Notes: a model not told the origin generated them from the letters alone. Shown: positions 11,971 to 20,522, counted from the first letter of the stretch. The stretch is 64,000 nt of DNA from Grimontia hollisae CIP 101886 (GCF_000176515.1 NZ_ADAQ01000013.1:707361-771360); one strand, 5' to 3'. Numbers and translations: made by a program.

Positions 11971-14826
11971 TTACGCTGCGCTGATCTTACAAAGCGTCAC
12001 TTTGGTTTCCTGCATCAGGGTAACCGGATCGTAACCATAGGTAGTCGCGGTATTCGCCGCTTCACCCACCACGTAAGGGTCGGAACCTTCAGGATATTTA
12101 GAACGCAGATCTTTACCTTCAAATTTACCGCCAAAGTGGAATGGCATAAATGCCATACCTTCTTTCACACGTCGTGTGACCATGGCTTTCACTTTAACCC
12201 GGCCTTTTTCTGCACCTTCAACCCAGACTTCTTGGCCGTCTTTTATCCCAAGGTTGTTCGCATCCACAGGGTTCACTTCAACAAACATTTCCTGTTGAAG
12301 CTCCGCCAACCAAGGATTGGAACGCGTTTCTTCACCGCCCCCTTCATATTCCACCAATCGACCAGACGTCAGAATAATAGGGTACTCGCCGGAAACATCC
12401 CGAGCCTGAATAGATTTATACAGGGTTGGCAGGCGATAGAGATCGGCCTGGTCGTCCCAGGTTGGATAGTCTGCAACCAGATCGCGGCGCGGCGTGTAAA
12501 GCGGTTCACGGTGCAGTGGCACACGGTCTGGGAAGGTCCAGACAATCGCACGGGCTTTGGCGTTGCCAAATGGTATACAGCCGTGGGCAATCGCAACACG
12601 CTGAATACCACCGGACAGGTCGGTTTTCCAGTTTTTGCCTTCAGCAGCCAATTTCTCTTCAGCGGTCAAATCATCCCACCAGCCAAGTTGCTTGAGCAGC
12701 TTGTCACTGAATTCCGGATAGCCGTCTTCCAGCTCGCAGCCTTTTGAGTAGCTATCAACGGCCAGCAAGCTCTCGCCTTCGAATTCCACACCGAAGCGGG
12801 TGCGGAAGTTACCGCCACCTTTGGCCACTTCTTTTGATGTGTCATAAAGAATGTGGGTTCCAGGGTGCTTCATTTCTGGCGTTCCCCAGCAAGGCCAGGG
12901 CAGACCGTAAGTTTCACCACTGACTGGCCCACCTTCTGCTTCGAGTGTGGTTTTATGGAATGTATGCCAGTTCTGTTGGTGCGCTTTGAGACGTTCAGGG
13001 CTCTGGCCCGTGTAACCAATTGTCCACATGCCGCGGTTAAATTCACGGGTAATGTCTTCAATGTTTGGCTCGTCATTTTGCACTGAAATGTGTTTGAACA
13101 ACTGATCTGCAAAACCCAACTTTTTAGACAGCAAGTACATGATGGTGTGGTCTGGCTTGGAATCGAACAGCGGCTCAATCACCTGATCGCGCCATTGTAG
13201 GGAACGGTTGGAGGCGGTAACCGAACCACGAGTCTCAAACTGGGTGGTCGCGGGCAACAGGTAAACACCGTCTTTACGGTCATTCATCACAGAGGCAACC
13301 GTTGGATACGGATCAACGATGACCATCATGTCCAGCTTCGCCATCGCCTTTTTCATTTCTGGTCCCCGGGTTTGGGAGTTCACCGCATGTCCCCAATAGA
13401 ACATGGCGCGAATATTTTCCTTCTGTGCCATTTTCTCTGGGTCTTCCAACACACCATCCACCCAACGGGATACCGGAATACCATTGCTGTTCATTGGTTT
13501 AGAACCATTGTAGGCGGTCTGATCAAAACGGCCTTTGATCCAGTCTAAATCCACATCCCATACTGTCGACCAATGTTTCCATGCCCCATCCGTTAGGCCA
13601 TAGTAACCCGGCAAAGTATGTGAAAGTACGCCTAAATCTGTTGCGCCCTGAACATTGTCGTGACCACGGAAGATGTTAGCCCCGCCACCAGATTTACCAA
13701 TATTCCCAAGTGCCAATTCCAGTATGCAGTAAGCGCGCGTGTTGTTATTACCTGTCGTGTGCTGGGTTCCCCCCATACACCACACAACTGAACCCGGGCG
13801 GTTCTCAGACAGGATTTTCGCCGCTTTATACATATCTTCGCGGTTGACACCTGTCACGCGCTCCACCTCTTGTGGCGTCCATTTCGCCACCTCTGCACGA
13901 ATTTCATCCATACCAAACACACGCTGGCGAATGAATTCTTTGTCTTCCCAACTGTTTTCAAAAATATGCCACAGCAGGCCCCATATAAACGCAACATCTG
14001 TACCAGGGCGCAATGATATATAGTGATCACTTTTCGCTGCGGTGCGGGTGCGACGAGGGTCAACAACCACAATCTTACAGCCATTCTTTTCCTTCGCGAT
14101 CAGAATGTGCTGCATCGCCACCGGATGTGCTTCAGCAGGGTTAGAGCCAATAAAGAGGATCGACTTGCAATTATGCATGTCGTTAAAAGAATTGGTCATC
14201 GCGCCGTAGCCCCAGGTGTTAGCAACACCGGCAACGGTAGTGGAGTGACAGATACGCGCCTGATGGTCAACGTTATTTGTGCCCCAAAGTGACGCCATTT
14301 TACGGAACAAGTACGCTTGCTCATTGCTGTGCTTCGCCGACCCCAGGAAGTAAACCGAATCCGGCCCTGACTGTTCGCGGATTTCCAGGCACTTGTCACC
14401 GATTTCATTGATGGCGGTCTCCCAGCTAATTTTCTGCCACTTACCGTCCACCAGCTTCATCGGATATTTCAGGCGGCGCTCACCATGGCCGTGCTCTCGC
14501 AATGCCGCACCTTTAGCACAGTGACCACCAGCATTAAACGGATGGTCAAACGCAGGCTCTTGGCCCACCCATACACCGTCTTGCACTTCAGCATACACAC
14601 CACAGCCTACCGAACAGTGAGAACAAATCGTCCGTTTCTGTTCGACTGGCTTACTTGGATCAACATCTTTAGCCTCAGCTTTTCGCATCATACCTGGCGT
14701 GAACATGCCTGCCGCAGCAACCCCTCCTGCTGTCGCCAGCATGGAGTTACGCATAAAGGTACGACGGGAGACACCCAATCGTTTTTCTTCCCTATTGACG
14801 GCGTCAGAGCGTTTAGTCAGTTTCAT
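11971..14826 (-). CDS. fdhA: Formate dehydrogenase, catalytic subunit, cysteine type (alpha)
   Basis: A 951-residue molybdopterin oxidoreductase oxidising formate to CO2 at the periplasmic face. It has a Tat signal (SRRTFMR, Arg21-Arg22, hydrophobic to about 42). A [4Fe-4S] site is CSHCSVGC...C (Cys68, 71, 75, 103), and a bis-pterin binding fold spans the rest. In QARICHSTT the metal ligand position is Cys193, encoded by TGT (14248-14250), where E. coli FdnG has selenocysteine; the whole gene is one uninterrupted frame. The adjacent tungstate importer suggests the metal may be tungsten. The next residue, His194, is the conserved active-site His. It is cotranscribed with its chaperone and partners. 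Confidence 0.96.
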   Translation of the reverse strand: MKLTKRSDAVNREEKRLGVSRRTFMRNSMLATAGGVAAAGMFTPGMMRKAEAKDVDPSKPVEQKRTICSHCSVGCGVYAEVQDGVWVGQEPAFDHPFNAGGHCAKGAALREHGHGERRLKYPMKLVDGKWQKISWETAINEIGDKCLEIREQSGPDSVYFLGSAKHSNEQAYLFRKMASLWGTNNVDHQARICHSTTVAGVANTWGYGAMTNSFNDMHNCKSILFIGSNPAEAHPVAMQHILIAKEKNGCKIVVVDPRRTRTAAKSDHYISLRPGTDVAFIWGLLWHIFENSWEDKEFIRQRVFGMDEIRAEVAKWTPQEVERVTGVNREDMYKAAKILSENRPGSVVWCMGGTQHTTGNNNTRAYCILELALGNIGKSGGGANIFRGHDNVQGATDLGVLSHTLPGYYGLTDGAWKHWSTVWDVDLDWIKGRFDQTAYNGSKPMNSNGIPVSRWVDGVLEDPEKMAQKENIRAMFYWGHAVNSQTRGPEMKKAMAKLDMMVIVDPYPTVASVMNDRKDGVYLLPATTQFETRGSVTASNRSLQWRDQVIEPLFDSKPDHTIMYLLSKKLGFADQLFKHISVQNDEPNIEDITREFNRGMWTIGYTGQSPERLKAHQQNWHTFHKTTLEAEGGPVSGETYGLPWPCWGTPEMKHPGTHILYDTSKEVAKGGGNFRTRFGVEFEGESLLAVDSYSKGCELEDGYPEFSDKLLKQLGWWDDLTAEEKLAAEGKNWKTDLSGGIQRVAIAHGCIPFGNAKARAIVWTFPDRVPLHREPLYTPRRDLVADYPTWDDQADLYRLPTLYKSIQARDVSGEYPIILTSGRLVEYEGGGEETRSNPWLAELQQEMFVEVNPVDANNLGIKDGQEVWVEGAEKGRVKVKAMVTRRVKEGMAFMPFHFGGKFEGKDLRSKYPEGSDPYVVGEAANTATTYGYDPVTLMQETKVTLCKISAA

Positions 14827-14846
14827 AGTCTCACTCCATCTGTAGG

Positions 14847-15056
14847 TTACAGGGAATCGTAATAATCACGAATGTGTTGGGTTTCACGGTACCCCGATTG
14901 GCGCTTCGGTTCTGGGGTTTTCACCGTCACTTCCGCCTGAGCAGTAACACTGACTGCGGTGGTGGCAGCACCTACGGCTGCGGCAACCCCCAGCCCCTTA
15001 AGGAACTGGCGACGCGCTTCATTTGGCGTACCTGTTTCTTTTTGGTTTTCTGACAT
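14847..15056 (-). CDS. Small twin-arginine-signal protein of formate dehydrogenase loci
   Basis: A 69-residue protein, MSENQKETGTPNEARRQFLK followed by a hydrophobic alanine-rich segment (GLGVAAAVGAATTAVSV) and a short tail. It has the RRQFLKG Tat motif but almost no mature domain. Proteins of this kind are known as formate-dehydrogenase-region Tat targets and regularly sit just before fdhA. Their role is not established; a small subunit or assembly partner is possible. I chose ATG 15056, which has GAGGAG about 8 bases upstream, over an in-frame codon 27 bases earlier. Confidence 0.85.
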   Translation of the reverse strand: MSENQKETGTPNEARRQFLKGLGVAAAVGAATTAVSVTAQAEVTVKTPEPKRQSGYRETQHIRDYYDSL

Positions 15057-15113
15057 CACAATGCTCCTCATGCTTTCTATCAACGCTGATTTTCTACTTG
15101 TTATGAAGTAGAA

Positions 15114-15722
15114 CTACCAAGGGCGCTGGATAAAACTGATTTTCTCTATCGTTAGAAATTGTTTTGCAAGTTCAGCCACAGCGGTATAGAACACCGCAGC
15201 TTCTGCTTGTTTGGTATCGTCACACAGCCCCTCAAACCAAGGCGCGATATGACGGTTGAAAAAGGTTTTCTGTGCCTGGACATCTCCCTCTTCCACCAGC
15301 ATAGCCATCACTTCCAGCAATGCCGCAATATGGTCTTCCGGTTCTTTCGTCTCATCCTGACGCTCAAAGCCCAGACGACGCAAGTCCTGACGCAGTGATA
15401 CCAACGGTAATTCCATCAACGAACCGGTGAGATACCAAGAGCCAAATGGCATCACCTCTCCCCGCCCGACACCAATGAACAACAACTGATACTCATCAGC
15501 GGCCTGGATGGGTGTCGTCTTACTGGCTGATAGCTTAAGAACGGACCAAGCCGCCACCATACCCGGTGAATGCTCATCACCTTCCAATTCAAGTGCCGAT
15601 AGCCAGTTCAGTGTGTCCTGATCCGGTGCTTGTCTAAAAAGATGTGCCAATAGGTTGTAGATGTTCTGACGGATTTGGTTTTCTTCGTTGGTCACATCTT
15701 CAATGTTAATTTGTACTGCCAT
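15114..15722 (-). CDS. TorD/DmsD-family molybdoenzyme chaperone
   Basis: All-helical cytoplasmic chaperone of about 202 residues that should bind the FdhA Tat signal and delay export until cofactor insertion. The family motif region is PEDHIAALLEVMAML, and the middle carries YQLLFIGVGRGEVMPFGSWYL. It stands between the polyferredoxin-like gene (5-base gap to the upper-strand start) and the small Tat protein. ATG 15722 is favoured because AAGGAG lies six bases upstream; the preceding in-frame ATG (15728) abuts that sequence directly. Confidence 0.9.
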   Translation of the reverse strand: MAVQINIEDVTNEENQIRQNIYNLLAHLFRQAPDQDTLNWLSALELEGDEHSPGMVAAWSVLKLSASKTTPIQAADEYQLLFIGVGRGEVMPFGSWYLTGSLMELPLVSLRQDLRRLGFERQDETKEPEDHIAALLEVMAMLVEEGDVQAQKTFFNRHIAPWFEGLCDDTKQAEAAVFYTAVAELAKQFLTIEKISFIQRPW

Positions 15723-15732
15723 TGCCATCTCC

Positions 15733-17445
15733 TTAAACCTTCATCTGCTTATCCGGGTTTTCAATCATGTCAGCAACAATGTCGCGGACCCGGCAGTCTT
15801 CGCACATGGACAGGCGTTTGATAGCGTTTTCCCGAAAATGACTGTGATTTTGCAATTTCCCAATCAACATATTGACCATCGAAACAGGCGCAAATGGCTT
15901 GCCACAAGTGATACATGCAGCCGCTTCTTCTTCATACAGGATTTCACGTTGCTGGCGCTGTTCGCTGTTCCAATTGAAACGTGGCTCAAGCGTGATCACC
16001 GATTCCGGACAGCTCGATTCACAAAGACCACACTGCACACAATCCTGCTCCCGGAATGTGATACCTGGACGAGAACCAATGGATGACAAGGCGCCTGTCG
16101 GGCACACTGCGACACAGCCCATGCAAAGGGTACAATCATGGGTTTTCACATTGATACGGCCATATGGCGCACCTTGTGGCACAGGGGTAACCGTCAGGTG
16201 TTGACCGGCATGTGCCGCCAACAAATCCAATGCCGTACTCAGTCTCTCGCGTTTGGTGCCAGTCAACTTTGTTGGGTGTGTCAGCAGCACGTTGCTAAAT
16301 GGCGTCAGCGTAAACAGCGAGTCCAATGCTTTCAGCGTGATGCGGTCCTGCTCGATATTAAGACTGCTCAGGAAAGAGGCTGCGACGTCAAGTTCTTGCT
16401 CCAATACATGGCGGGTTTTAGCAGGCAGATTAGGCGCCATAGCCAGGATCACTTGGGAGGCCCCATAAACCAGTGCACTCAACCAGGTATCCAGCCCTAC
16501 AGAGGCTAATTCTTCTAATCTTACTGGAATCGTGCTGTTTGGCAGCGACGACATCGCTTCTACCAGAGACGCTTCATCCGCTTCCGCATAAAACAGAATC
16601 GTTGGCACTTCACCGCCCTGTTGGCGATAGTGCTGAATAAGGTCAAACACAAAATGTTGTGTATTTTCAGGATCCGGCAGTGCGTAGCTAATCGCTTCTG
16701 TCGGGCATACTGTTGCACAGGATCCGATTCCCTGACACAGGTAAGGATTGATAGTGATCGTTTGGTTAATGGTGCTTAATGCCTCCGCCGGACAAGCATC
16801 TATACAGCGGGTGCACCCTTCCAATCCCCGCGAAGCATGTGCGCAGCGCTCAGTATCCAAACGGAAGAATTTAGGTTTGTCGAAAATACCAACCGTTTCT
16901 CGTAACGCTTCAACAGCCTCTTCTTTTGATATCAATCCACGACCAACAGCATAATAGCCAAAGGGAGGCACTTCGGCTGCATGGAGACCTTTTTCCGTTA
17001 GGTCAACGATCAAGTCAAAGTGATCCCGCCCCATTGCAACCTGTGCGAGGTTTTGCTGAATACCGTTGTAATTTACAGCGACGTGGAAAGCACCTAAAAA
17101 CCCATCAATGGTGACATCACTGCTATAAAAAAGTGAAAGCTCCTCTGTCAATCCAGACACGGTGCCACCCGCTTCATTACAAAGCAGCACCACACGTTCT
17201 TTGAACGCACCAGATACCAAGGCACCGAATTCCACCAATGCCGCTGCACTGCCAACTACCAATGCAAACCCACGGCTTTCAAAACTTATCGTAGGCGGGA
17301 TGAGGTTGCCCAATGTGACTGTATTTTTTAGCGCATACAGTCTGGCTAACCCATTGGTATCTTTCTGACATTCAAGATACTGATTGAGTGTTGTGATATT
17401 TTTTTCCGTCGACATATTCTCAGTTGCTGTTGTCTGTGTAGCCAT
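15733..17445 (-). CDS. Polyferredoxin-like 4Fe-4S protein of the formate dehydrogenase operon
   Basis: A 570-residue cytoplasmic protein without a signal peptide. Cysteine clusters, in order, are CTRCIDACP and CQGIGSCATVCP (about 215-260), CTLCMGCVAVCP and CVQCGLCESSCP (about 440-500), then CITCGKPF and CEDCRVRD near the C-terminus. Between the paired ferredoxin modules is a cysteine-poor domain. It is the first gene of the fdh operon. Similar proteins accompany FdhABC in Shewanella and Vibrio, and an electron-transfer or assembly role is inferred; I know of no assigned reaction. I chose ATG 17445, preceded by AGGTG, over an in-frame ATG 45 bases upstream. A sigma-54 promoter lies about 120 bases before it. 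Confidence 0.82.
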   Translation of the reverse strand: MATQTTATENMSTEKNITTLNQYLECQKDTNGLARLYALKNTVTLGNLIPPTISFESRGFALVVGSAAALVEFGALVSGAFKERVVLLCNEAGGTVSGLTEELSLFYSSDVTIDGFLGAFHVAVNYNGIQQNLAQVAMGRDHFDLIVDLTEKGLHAAEVPPFGYYAVGRGLISKEEAVEALRETVGIFDKPKFFRLDTERCAHASRGLEGCTRCIDACPAEALSTINQTITINPYLCQGIGSCATVCPTEAISYALPDPENTQHFVFDLIQHYRQQGGEVPTILFYAEADEASLVEAMSSLPNSTIPVRLEELASVGLDTWLSALVYGASQVILAMAPNLPAKTRHVLEQELDVAASFLSSLNIEQDRITLKALDSLFTLTPFSNVLLTHPTKLTGTKRERLSTALDLLAAHAGQHLTVTPVPQGAPYGRINVKTHDCTLCMGCVAVCPTGALSSIGSRPGITFREQDCVQCGLCESSCPESVITLEPRFNWNSEQRQQREILYEEEAAACITCGKPFAPVSMVNMLIGKLQNHSHFRENAIKRLSMCEDCRVRDIVADMIENPDKQMKV

Positions 17446-17564
17446 AAAACACCTGTTTCCTAATCGGCAAACGGCGTTAATCCGTTTCAATGCCTCATTT
17501 ATGCATGCCGTTTAGCTTGCTGGACAATGGCTTAGCTACACCTTTGACTAAGACTCTTTGTTAC

Positions 17565-17580
17565 AGCAAGTTATGAACCA
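17565..17580 (-). promoter_or_regulatory. Predicted sigma-54 promoter of the fdh operon
   Basis: On the minus strand the sequence TGGTTCATAACTTGCT has TGG and TTGC with exactly ten bases between GG and GC, as in the -24/-12 consensus. It lies in the 167-base gap between the DUF3306 gene and the polyferredoxin-like gene. Transcription would start near 17554, about 110 bases before the ATG. Three palindromic sites lie 70-130 bases upstream. Confidence 0.7.
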
Positions 17581-17612
17581 GCTTTATAGGAAGAAAAATA
17601 ACAAAAACGGAG

Positions 17613-18182
17613 TCAGGATCCGTTTGAAGACTTACCTTCATCCTCGAGTGGGACATTTTGTTCCACCCTATAGGACAAATTGTCTCCTGATTCATCATGG
17701 GGACTTTTTGTCTCACTGTCAGAAGAAGCATCAACGGGCGCTTGGGTATGCTGCGTCGTCTCCTCTATCTGTTCAGACTGTTCAAAGGATTCCTCAATCT
17801 GCTCTCTGGTCCACTTTCTCAAAGATTCCACCACTTCTACCGTGAGCTTTGTGGGTTTGGAATAGTCGAGATCGTACTCATTCATACCATCAAGTGCGTT
17901 GTAAGTGTCGCTGTGAAAAAGCTTTCTGAGTGCAGCCTTCTTGATCTGTGAAGAAACACCTTTCGCCAGAAATACGGCCGCGGAATCCCCCTCTTTCAAA
18001 CGATCAACATCTTCCATAGAGAGTAAAGGTACGTCCGTTTCATCAGATTCAGGCTGCGTTTCCGCACAGGTGATATCTTCACTGTCGCCAGCGCATGCCA
18101 CGTCAATCGGCTTTTCTTCTTCCGAAGATGCTAGCCCTTGCTTACGCCTTGACCAGCGATGGAGGAAGGAATCAGTTACCAT
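17613..18182 (-). CDS. DUF3306 family protein of formate dehydrogenase loci
   Basis: A 189-residue acidic soluble protein starting MVTDSFLHRWSRRKQG, the characteristic basic N-terminus of the family. The rest is Glu/Asp/Ser-rich with a central PLLSMEDVDRLKEGDS and KAALRKLFHSDTYNALDGMNEYDLDYS helical core. Function is unknown; the family occurs beside fdh genes with DUF3305. GGAGGT precedes ATG 18182; longer in-frame versions begin inside the upstream gene. It overlaps DUF3305 by 11 bases, so the two are coupled. Its last 100 bases carry the palindromic sites described separately. Confidence 0.82.
   Translation of the reverse strand: MVTDSFLHRWSRRKQGLASSEEEKPIDVACAGDSEDITCAETQPESDETDVPLLSMEDVDRLKEGDSAAVFLAKGVSSQIKKAALRKLFHSDTYNALDGMNEYDLDYSKPTKLTVEVVESLRKWTREQIEESFEQSEQIEETTQHTQAPVDASSDSETKSPHDESGDNLSYRVEQNVPLEDEGKSSNGS
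17648..17716 (-). promoter_or_regulatory. Cluster of three palindromic upstream activator-like sites
   Basis: Three imperfect palindromes lie inside the 3' end of the DUF3306 gene. Site 1, at 17648-17666, reads GTGGGACATTTTGTTCCAC. Site 2 is centred at 17679 with core GGACAAATTGTC. Site 3 is centred at 17707 and reads GGGGACTTTTTGTCTC. All fit a GGGACA-N3-TGTCCC-like pattern, and the first two centres are 22 bases apart. Distance to the sigma-54 promoter suits binding of an enhancer protein, and a related site occurs at 24064. The assignment to the local response regulator is inferred. Confidence 0.5.
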
Positions 18183-18624
18183 TTGACCTCCCCGCGCCTT
18201 TGCGCTTCTTCTTACGGACTTCCAATAACTCACCATGACGGCCAATAAACGCTTCCATCCAGGCTTGCACCGTCAGTGGCATGGGTACGGACTGCACCAG
18301 ATAATCCCCATCCATAAAACTGGCTGCATTGCTTTGCGAAGCCGTAACCTGTAAGGGATTGAGAGACTCATCCTCTTCTACCTCAAAGATGAAAAAGAGG
18401 TGAGGATCCCGAGAACTGAGGTTGAAACGGTAGTCCGTCCGTTCATCTTTAAACAGCTCTAAAGGCAATGAAATTTGTGAATCTGAACATTCATCTTCTG
18501 TCTTGGGAAAATTCAGGTTCACAATCGACCAGCGCTTAGTCTTCCAACGCCCAATAGCGACATCGGTTGATTCCAGATCAAACTGTATCAACCAGCAATT
18601 AGGATCTTTTATTATTCTTGTCAC
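18172..18624 (-). CDS. DUF3305 family protein of formate dehydrogenase loci
   Basis: A 150-residue soluble protein of unknown function. It shows the family's tryptophan-rich N-terminus (CWLIQFDLESTDVAIGRWKTKRW as separate blocks), a central LSSRDPHLFFIFEVEED strand region and the C-terminal SVPMPLTVQAWMEAFIGRHG. The last part precedes a basic tail, RKKKRKGAGR. The start is GTG 18624, with GAAGGAG about 7 bases upstream. It always travels with DUF3306 and fdh genes in the examples I recall, so a role in formate dehydrogenase maturation or activity is likely but unproven. Confidence 0.8.
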   Translation of the reverse strand: MTRIIKDPNCWLIQFDLESTDVAIGRWKTKRWSIVNLNFPKTEDECSDSQISLPLELFKDERTDYRFNLSSRDPHLFFIFEVEEDESLNPLQVTASQSNAASFMDGDYLVQSVPMPLTVQAWMEAFIGRHGELLEVRKKKRKGAGRSNGN

Positions 18625-18697
18625 GCATCACTCCTTCAAATTCCAGGATTCGAATCACTCGCGAGGGGAGTGGGGAAACCGAGTACTCCTCTAATAA

Positions 18698-18713
18698 AGC
18701 AAAACACATACCA
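18698..18713 (-). promoter_or_regulatory. Predicted sigma-54 promoter of DUF3305-DUF3306
   Basis: The minus-strand sequence TGGTATGTGTTTTGCT has GG and GC separated by ten bases and a full TTGCT -12 box. The predicted transcription start is near 18687, leaving a leader of about 60 bases before the GTG start at 18624. Confidence 0.65.
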
Positions 18714-18736
18714 TCGACGGTTCACTTATTCACGAT

Positions 18737-18752
18737 TGGAACAGGAATTGCT
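18737..18752 (+). promoter_or_regulatory. Predicted sigma-54 promoter of fdhD
   Basis: The plus-strand sequence TGGAACAGGAATTGCT has GG-N10-GC spacing and a TTGCT -12 box, 48 bases before the fdhD ATG. It is back to back with the DUF3305 promoter, only 23 bases apart. A TATAAAT at 18761 could also act as a -10 box for a sigma-70 promoter, so the two possibilities compete here. Confidence 0.6.
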
Positions 18753-18799
18753 AACTTTGCTATAAATGTCTTGCGATAACACCAAAGGAAGCCGGGTAA

Positions 18800-19630
18800 A
18801 TGAGCCAACCCAAGATTATTCAAACCCAGACAGACATCCCCCAAACGATTAACGTCACCGTATTTGACGAATACGGCGAGCCCATGACCAAACAGATCGC
18901 CTGCGAACGAGCGCTGACGGTCTACCTCAACTGGAAAGAGATTGTTACCCTGATGACACTCGGCGCCCGACCGGACATGCTGGTGCTTGGTTATTTGAAA
19001 AACCAGGGGCTCATCAACGATGTCAACGCATTGGATTCAGTGATCATCGATTGGCAAACCCAGTCTGCGGCGGTCATCACAGCAGAACAAAATGACAATA
19101 TCGACGAGACGCTCTCAAAGAAAACTGTCACGTCGGGATGTGGGCAGGGCACAATGTTCGGCAACGTCATGAAAAAACTTGAAAATTTAAGACTTCCTGC
19201 GCATCGCATCAAACAATCCTCTTTGTATGGGTTACTGGAAGCCCTCACCCATCATAATGACACCTACAAAGCCGCTGGTGCCGTACATGGCTGCGCAGTC
19301 TGCAAAGGCACGAAAATTCTCTCTTTTGTTGAAGATATTGGCCGCCACAACGCCGTCGATACCCTGACGGGTGAAATGTGGTTGAAAGGTGAAACCGGAG
19401 AAGACAAAGTGTTCTACACCACCGGGCGTTTAACGTCTGAAATGGTGATTAAAGTGGCGCAAATGGGCATTCCTGTACTGTTGTCCCGCTCTGGTGTGAC
19501 CCAAATGGGTTACGATCTTGCCAAACAACTTGGTATTACTATGATCGCCCGTGCCAAAGGCCACCGTTTCCAAGTATTCAACGGTGCTGACAATATCGAT
19601 TTCGATGTGAAAGGTGGCTTGGATGGGTGA
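18800..19630 (+). CDS. fdhD: Formate dehydrogenase accessory sulphurtransferase FdhD
   Basis: A 276-residue cytoplasmic protein that passes sulphur from IscS to the metal-pterin cofactor of formate dehydrogenases and is needed for their activity. The second half matches FdhD well: AAGAVHGCAVC, FVEDIGRHNAVDTLTGEMWL, FYTTGRLTSEMVIKVAQMGIPVLLSRSGVT. The sulphur-carrying CxxC loop of E. coli FdhD is replaced here by TSGCGQGTM, with a single Cys, as in several other FdhD homologues. GGAAG precedes the ATG. The 3' end overlaps the next gene by 8 bases. Confidence 0.93.
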   Translation: MSQPKIIQTQTDIPQTINVTVFDEYGEPMTKQIACERALTVYLNWKEIVTLMTLGARPDMLVLGYLKNQGLINDVNALDSVIIDWQTQSAAVITAEQNDNIDETLSKKTVTSGCGQGTMFGNVMKKLENLRLPAHRIKQSSLYGLLEALTHHNDTYKAAGAVHGCAVCKGTKILSFVEDIGRHNAVDTLTGEMWLKGETGEDKVFYTTGRLTSEMVIKVAQMGIPVLLSRSGVTQMGYDLAKQLGITMIARAKGHRFQVFNGADNIDFDVKGGLDG

Positions 19631-20522
19631 TTTCCCGGTATTTATGAATGCCCGGCAAGTCGCTGAATACCTCGATTTGAACGAGAAAAAGGTTTATAGC
19701 CTTGCCAATGATGGCGTGCTTCCCGCAACCAAAGTCACCGGTAAGTGGCTGTTTCCGAAAAGCCTGCTTGACCGCTGGCTGCTTGAATCCAGCCATAATG
19801 GCGTATTCAATGACAGGCTGTTAATTGCCGGATCTGACGATCCTCTGCTTCAGCATATTGTCAGCAGGATGGCGAACTCCCTTGGCAGTACAGCGCTGGT
19901 GGGCTATACCGCAACTGGCACCAAACAGGGATTGTCAATGCTGGAAAAAGGCCACGTGGATATCTGTGCCATCCATTGGGGAAATGCAGAAGAGGCCCGA
20001 TTGCGACATCCAGCGCTGATTCAACAATATGCAGGGCATAAAAACTGGGTGCTGCTGCATGCCTATGAACGCCAACAAGGGCTGATTATTCGTCCAGAAC
20101 TGGCAGAGCAGATTAACGATCCGCATCACTTTACTGACAAGCGATGGCGATGGGCCGGTCGCCAAAAGGGGGCCGGGAGCGCCCGAGCACTGGATGAATG
20201 GCTATTCAGGAACGGGATGACTGCTGAGATGCTGAACTCGGTGGTGACATGTCTCAATGAGCGTGAACTGGGTTCAGCGATCGCCCGTGGATCAGCAGAT
20301 ATTGGCTTTGGCAGCCAAAGTGCCGCAGGGGAATTTGGCCTCGCATTCCATCCTATTGCTAACGAGGCGTTTGAACTGGTGATCCCCAAAAACATCTATT
20401 TCCGTTCTCTGGTCCAGCAACTGATACAGCACTTTGACGATGATGACATCATCAAACTGAGTAAGCAGCTTGGTGGCTATAATCTTCAACAGGCGGGAAA
20501 ACAAATGTGGGCGGCGGGATAA
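19623..20522 (+). CDS. Helix-turn-helix regulator with periplasmic-binding-like (molybdate-type) domain
   Basis: A 299-residue cytoplasmic protein. Residues about 6-55 are an excisionase/MerR-like winged helix (FMNARQVAEYLDLNEKKVYSLANDG followed by a KVTGKWLFPKSLLDRWL strand). The remainder is a PBP-like domain of the kind fused to DNA-binding domains (DPLLQHIVSRM, GTKQGLSMLEKGHVDICAIHW, GSADIGFGSQSAAGEFGLAF). That domain usually recognises oxyanions or molybdenum cofactor-related ligands. It is coupled to fdhD by overlap, and AAGGTGG precedes ATG 19623; a GTG 9 bases earlier is possible. It may act as a molybdate/tungstate or cofactor-responsive regulator of this locus, which is inference. 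Confidence 0.78.
   Translation: MGDFPVFMNARQVAEYLDLNEKKVYSLANDGVLPATKVTGKWLFPKSLLDRWLLESSHNGVFNDRLLIAGSDDPLLQHIVSRMANSLGSTALVGYTATGTKQGLSMLEKGHVDICAIHWGNAEEARLRHPALIQQYAGHKNWVLLHAYERQQGLIIRPELAEQINDPHHFTDKRWRWAGRQKGAGSARALDEWLFRNGMTAEMLNSVVTCLNERELGSAIARGSADIGFGSQSAAGEFGLAFHPIANEAFELVIPKNIYFRSLVQQLIQHFDDDDIIKLSKQLGGYNLQQAGKQMWAAG

Noticed and set aside
12136-12747. A 203-codon plus-strand frame inside fdhA
   Set aside because: Antisense to a conserved catalytic subunit; the translated sequence has no domain pattern.
14248-14250. Possible selenocysteine codon at the FdhA active site
   Set aside because: The codon is TGT (Cys), and no in-frame TGA or SECIS-like hairpin is needed.
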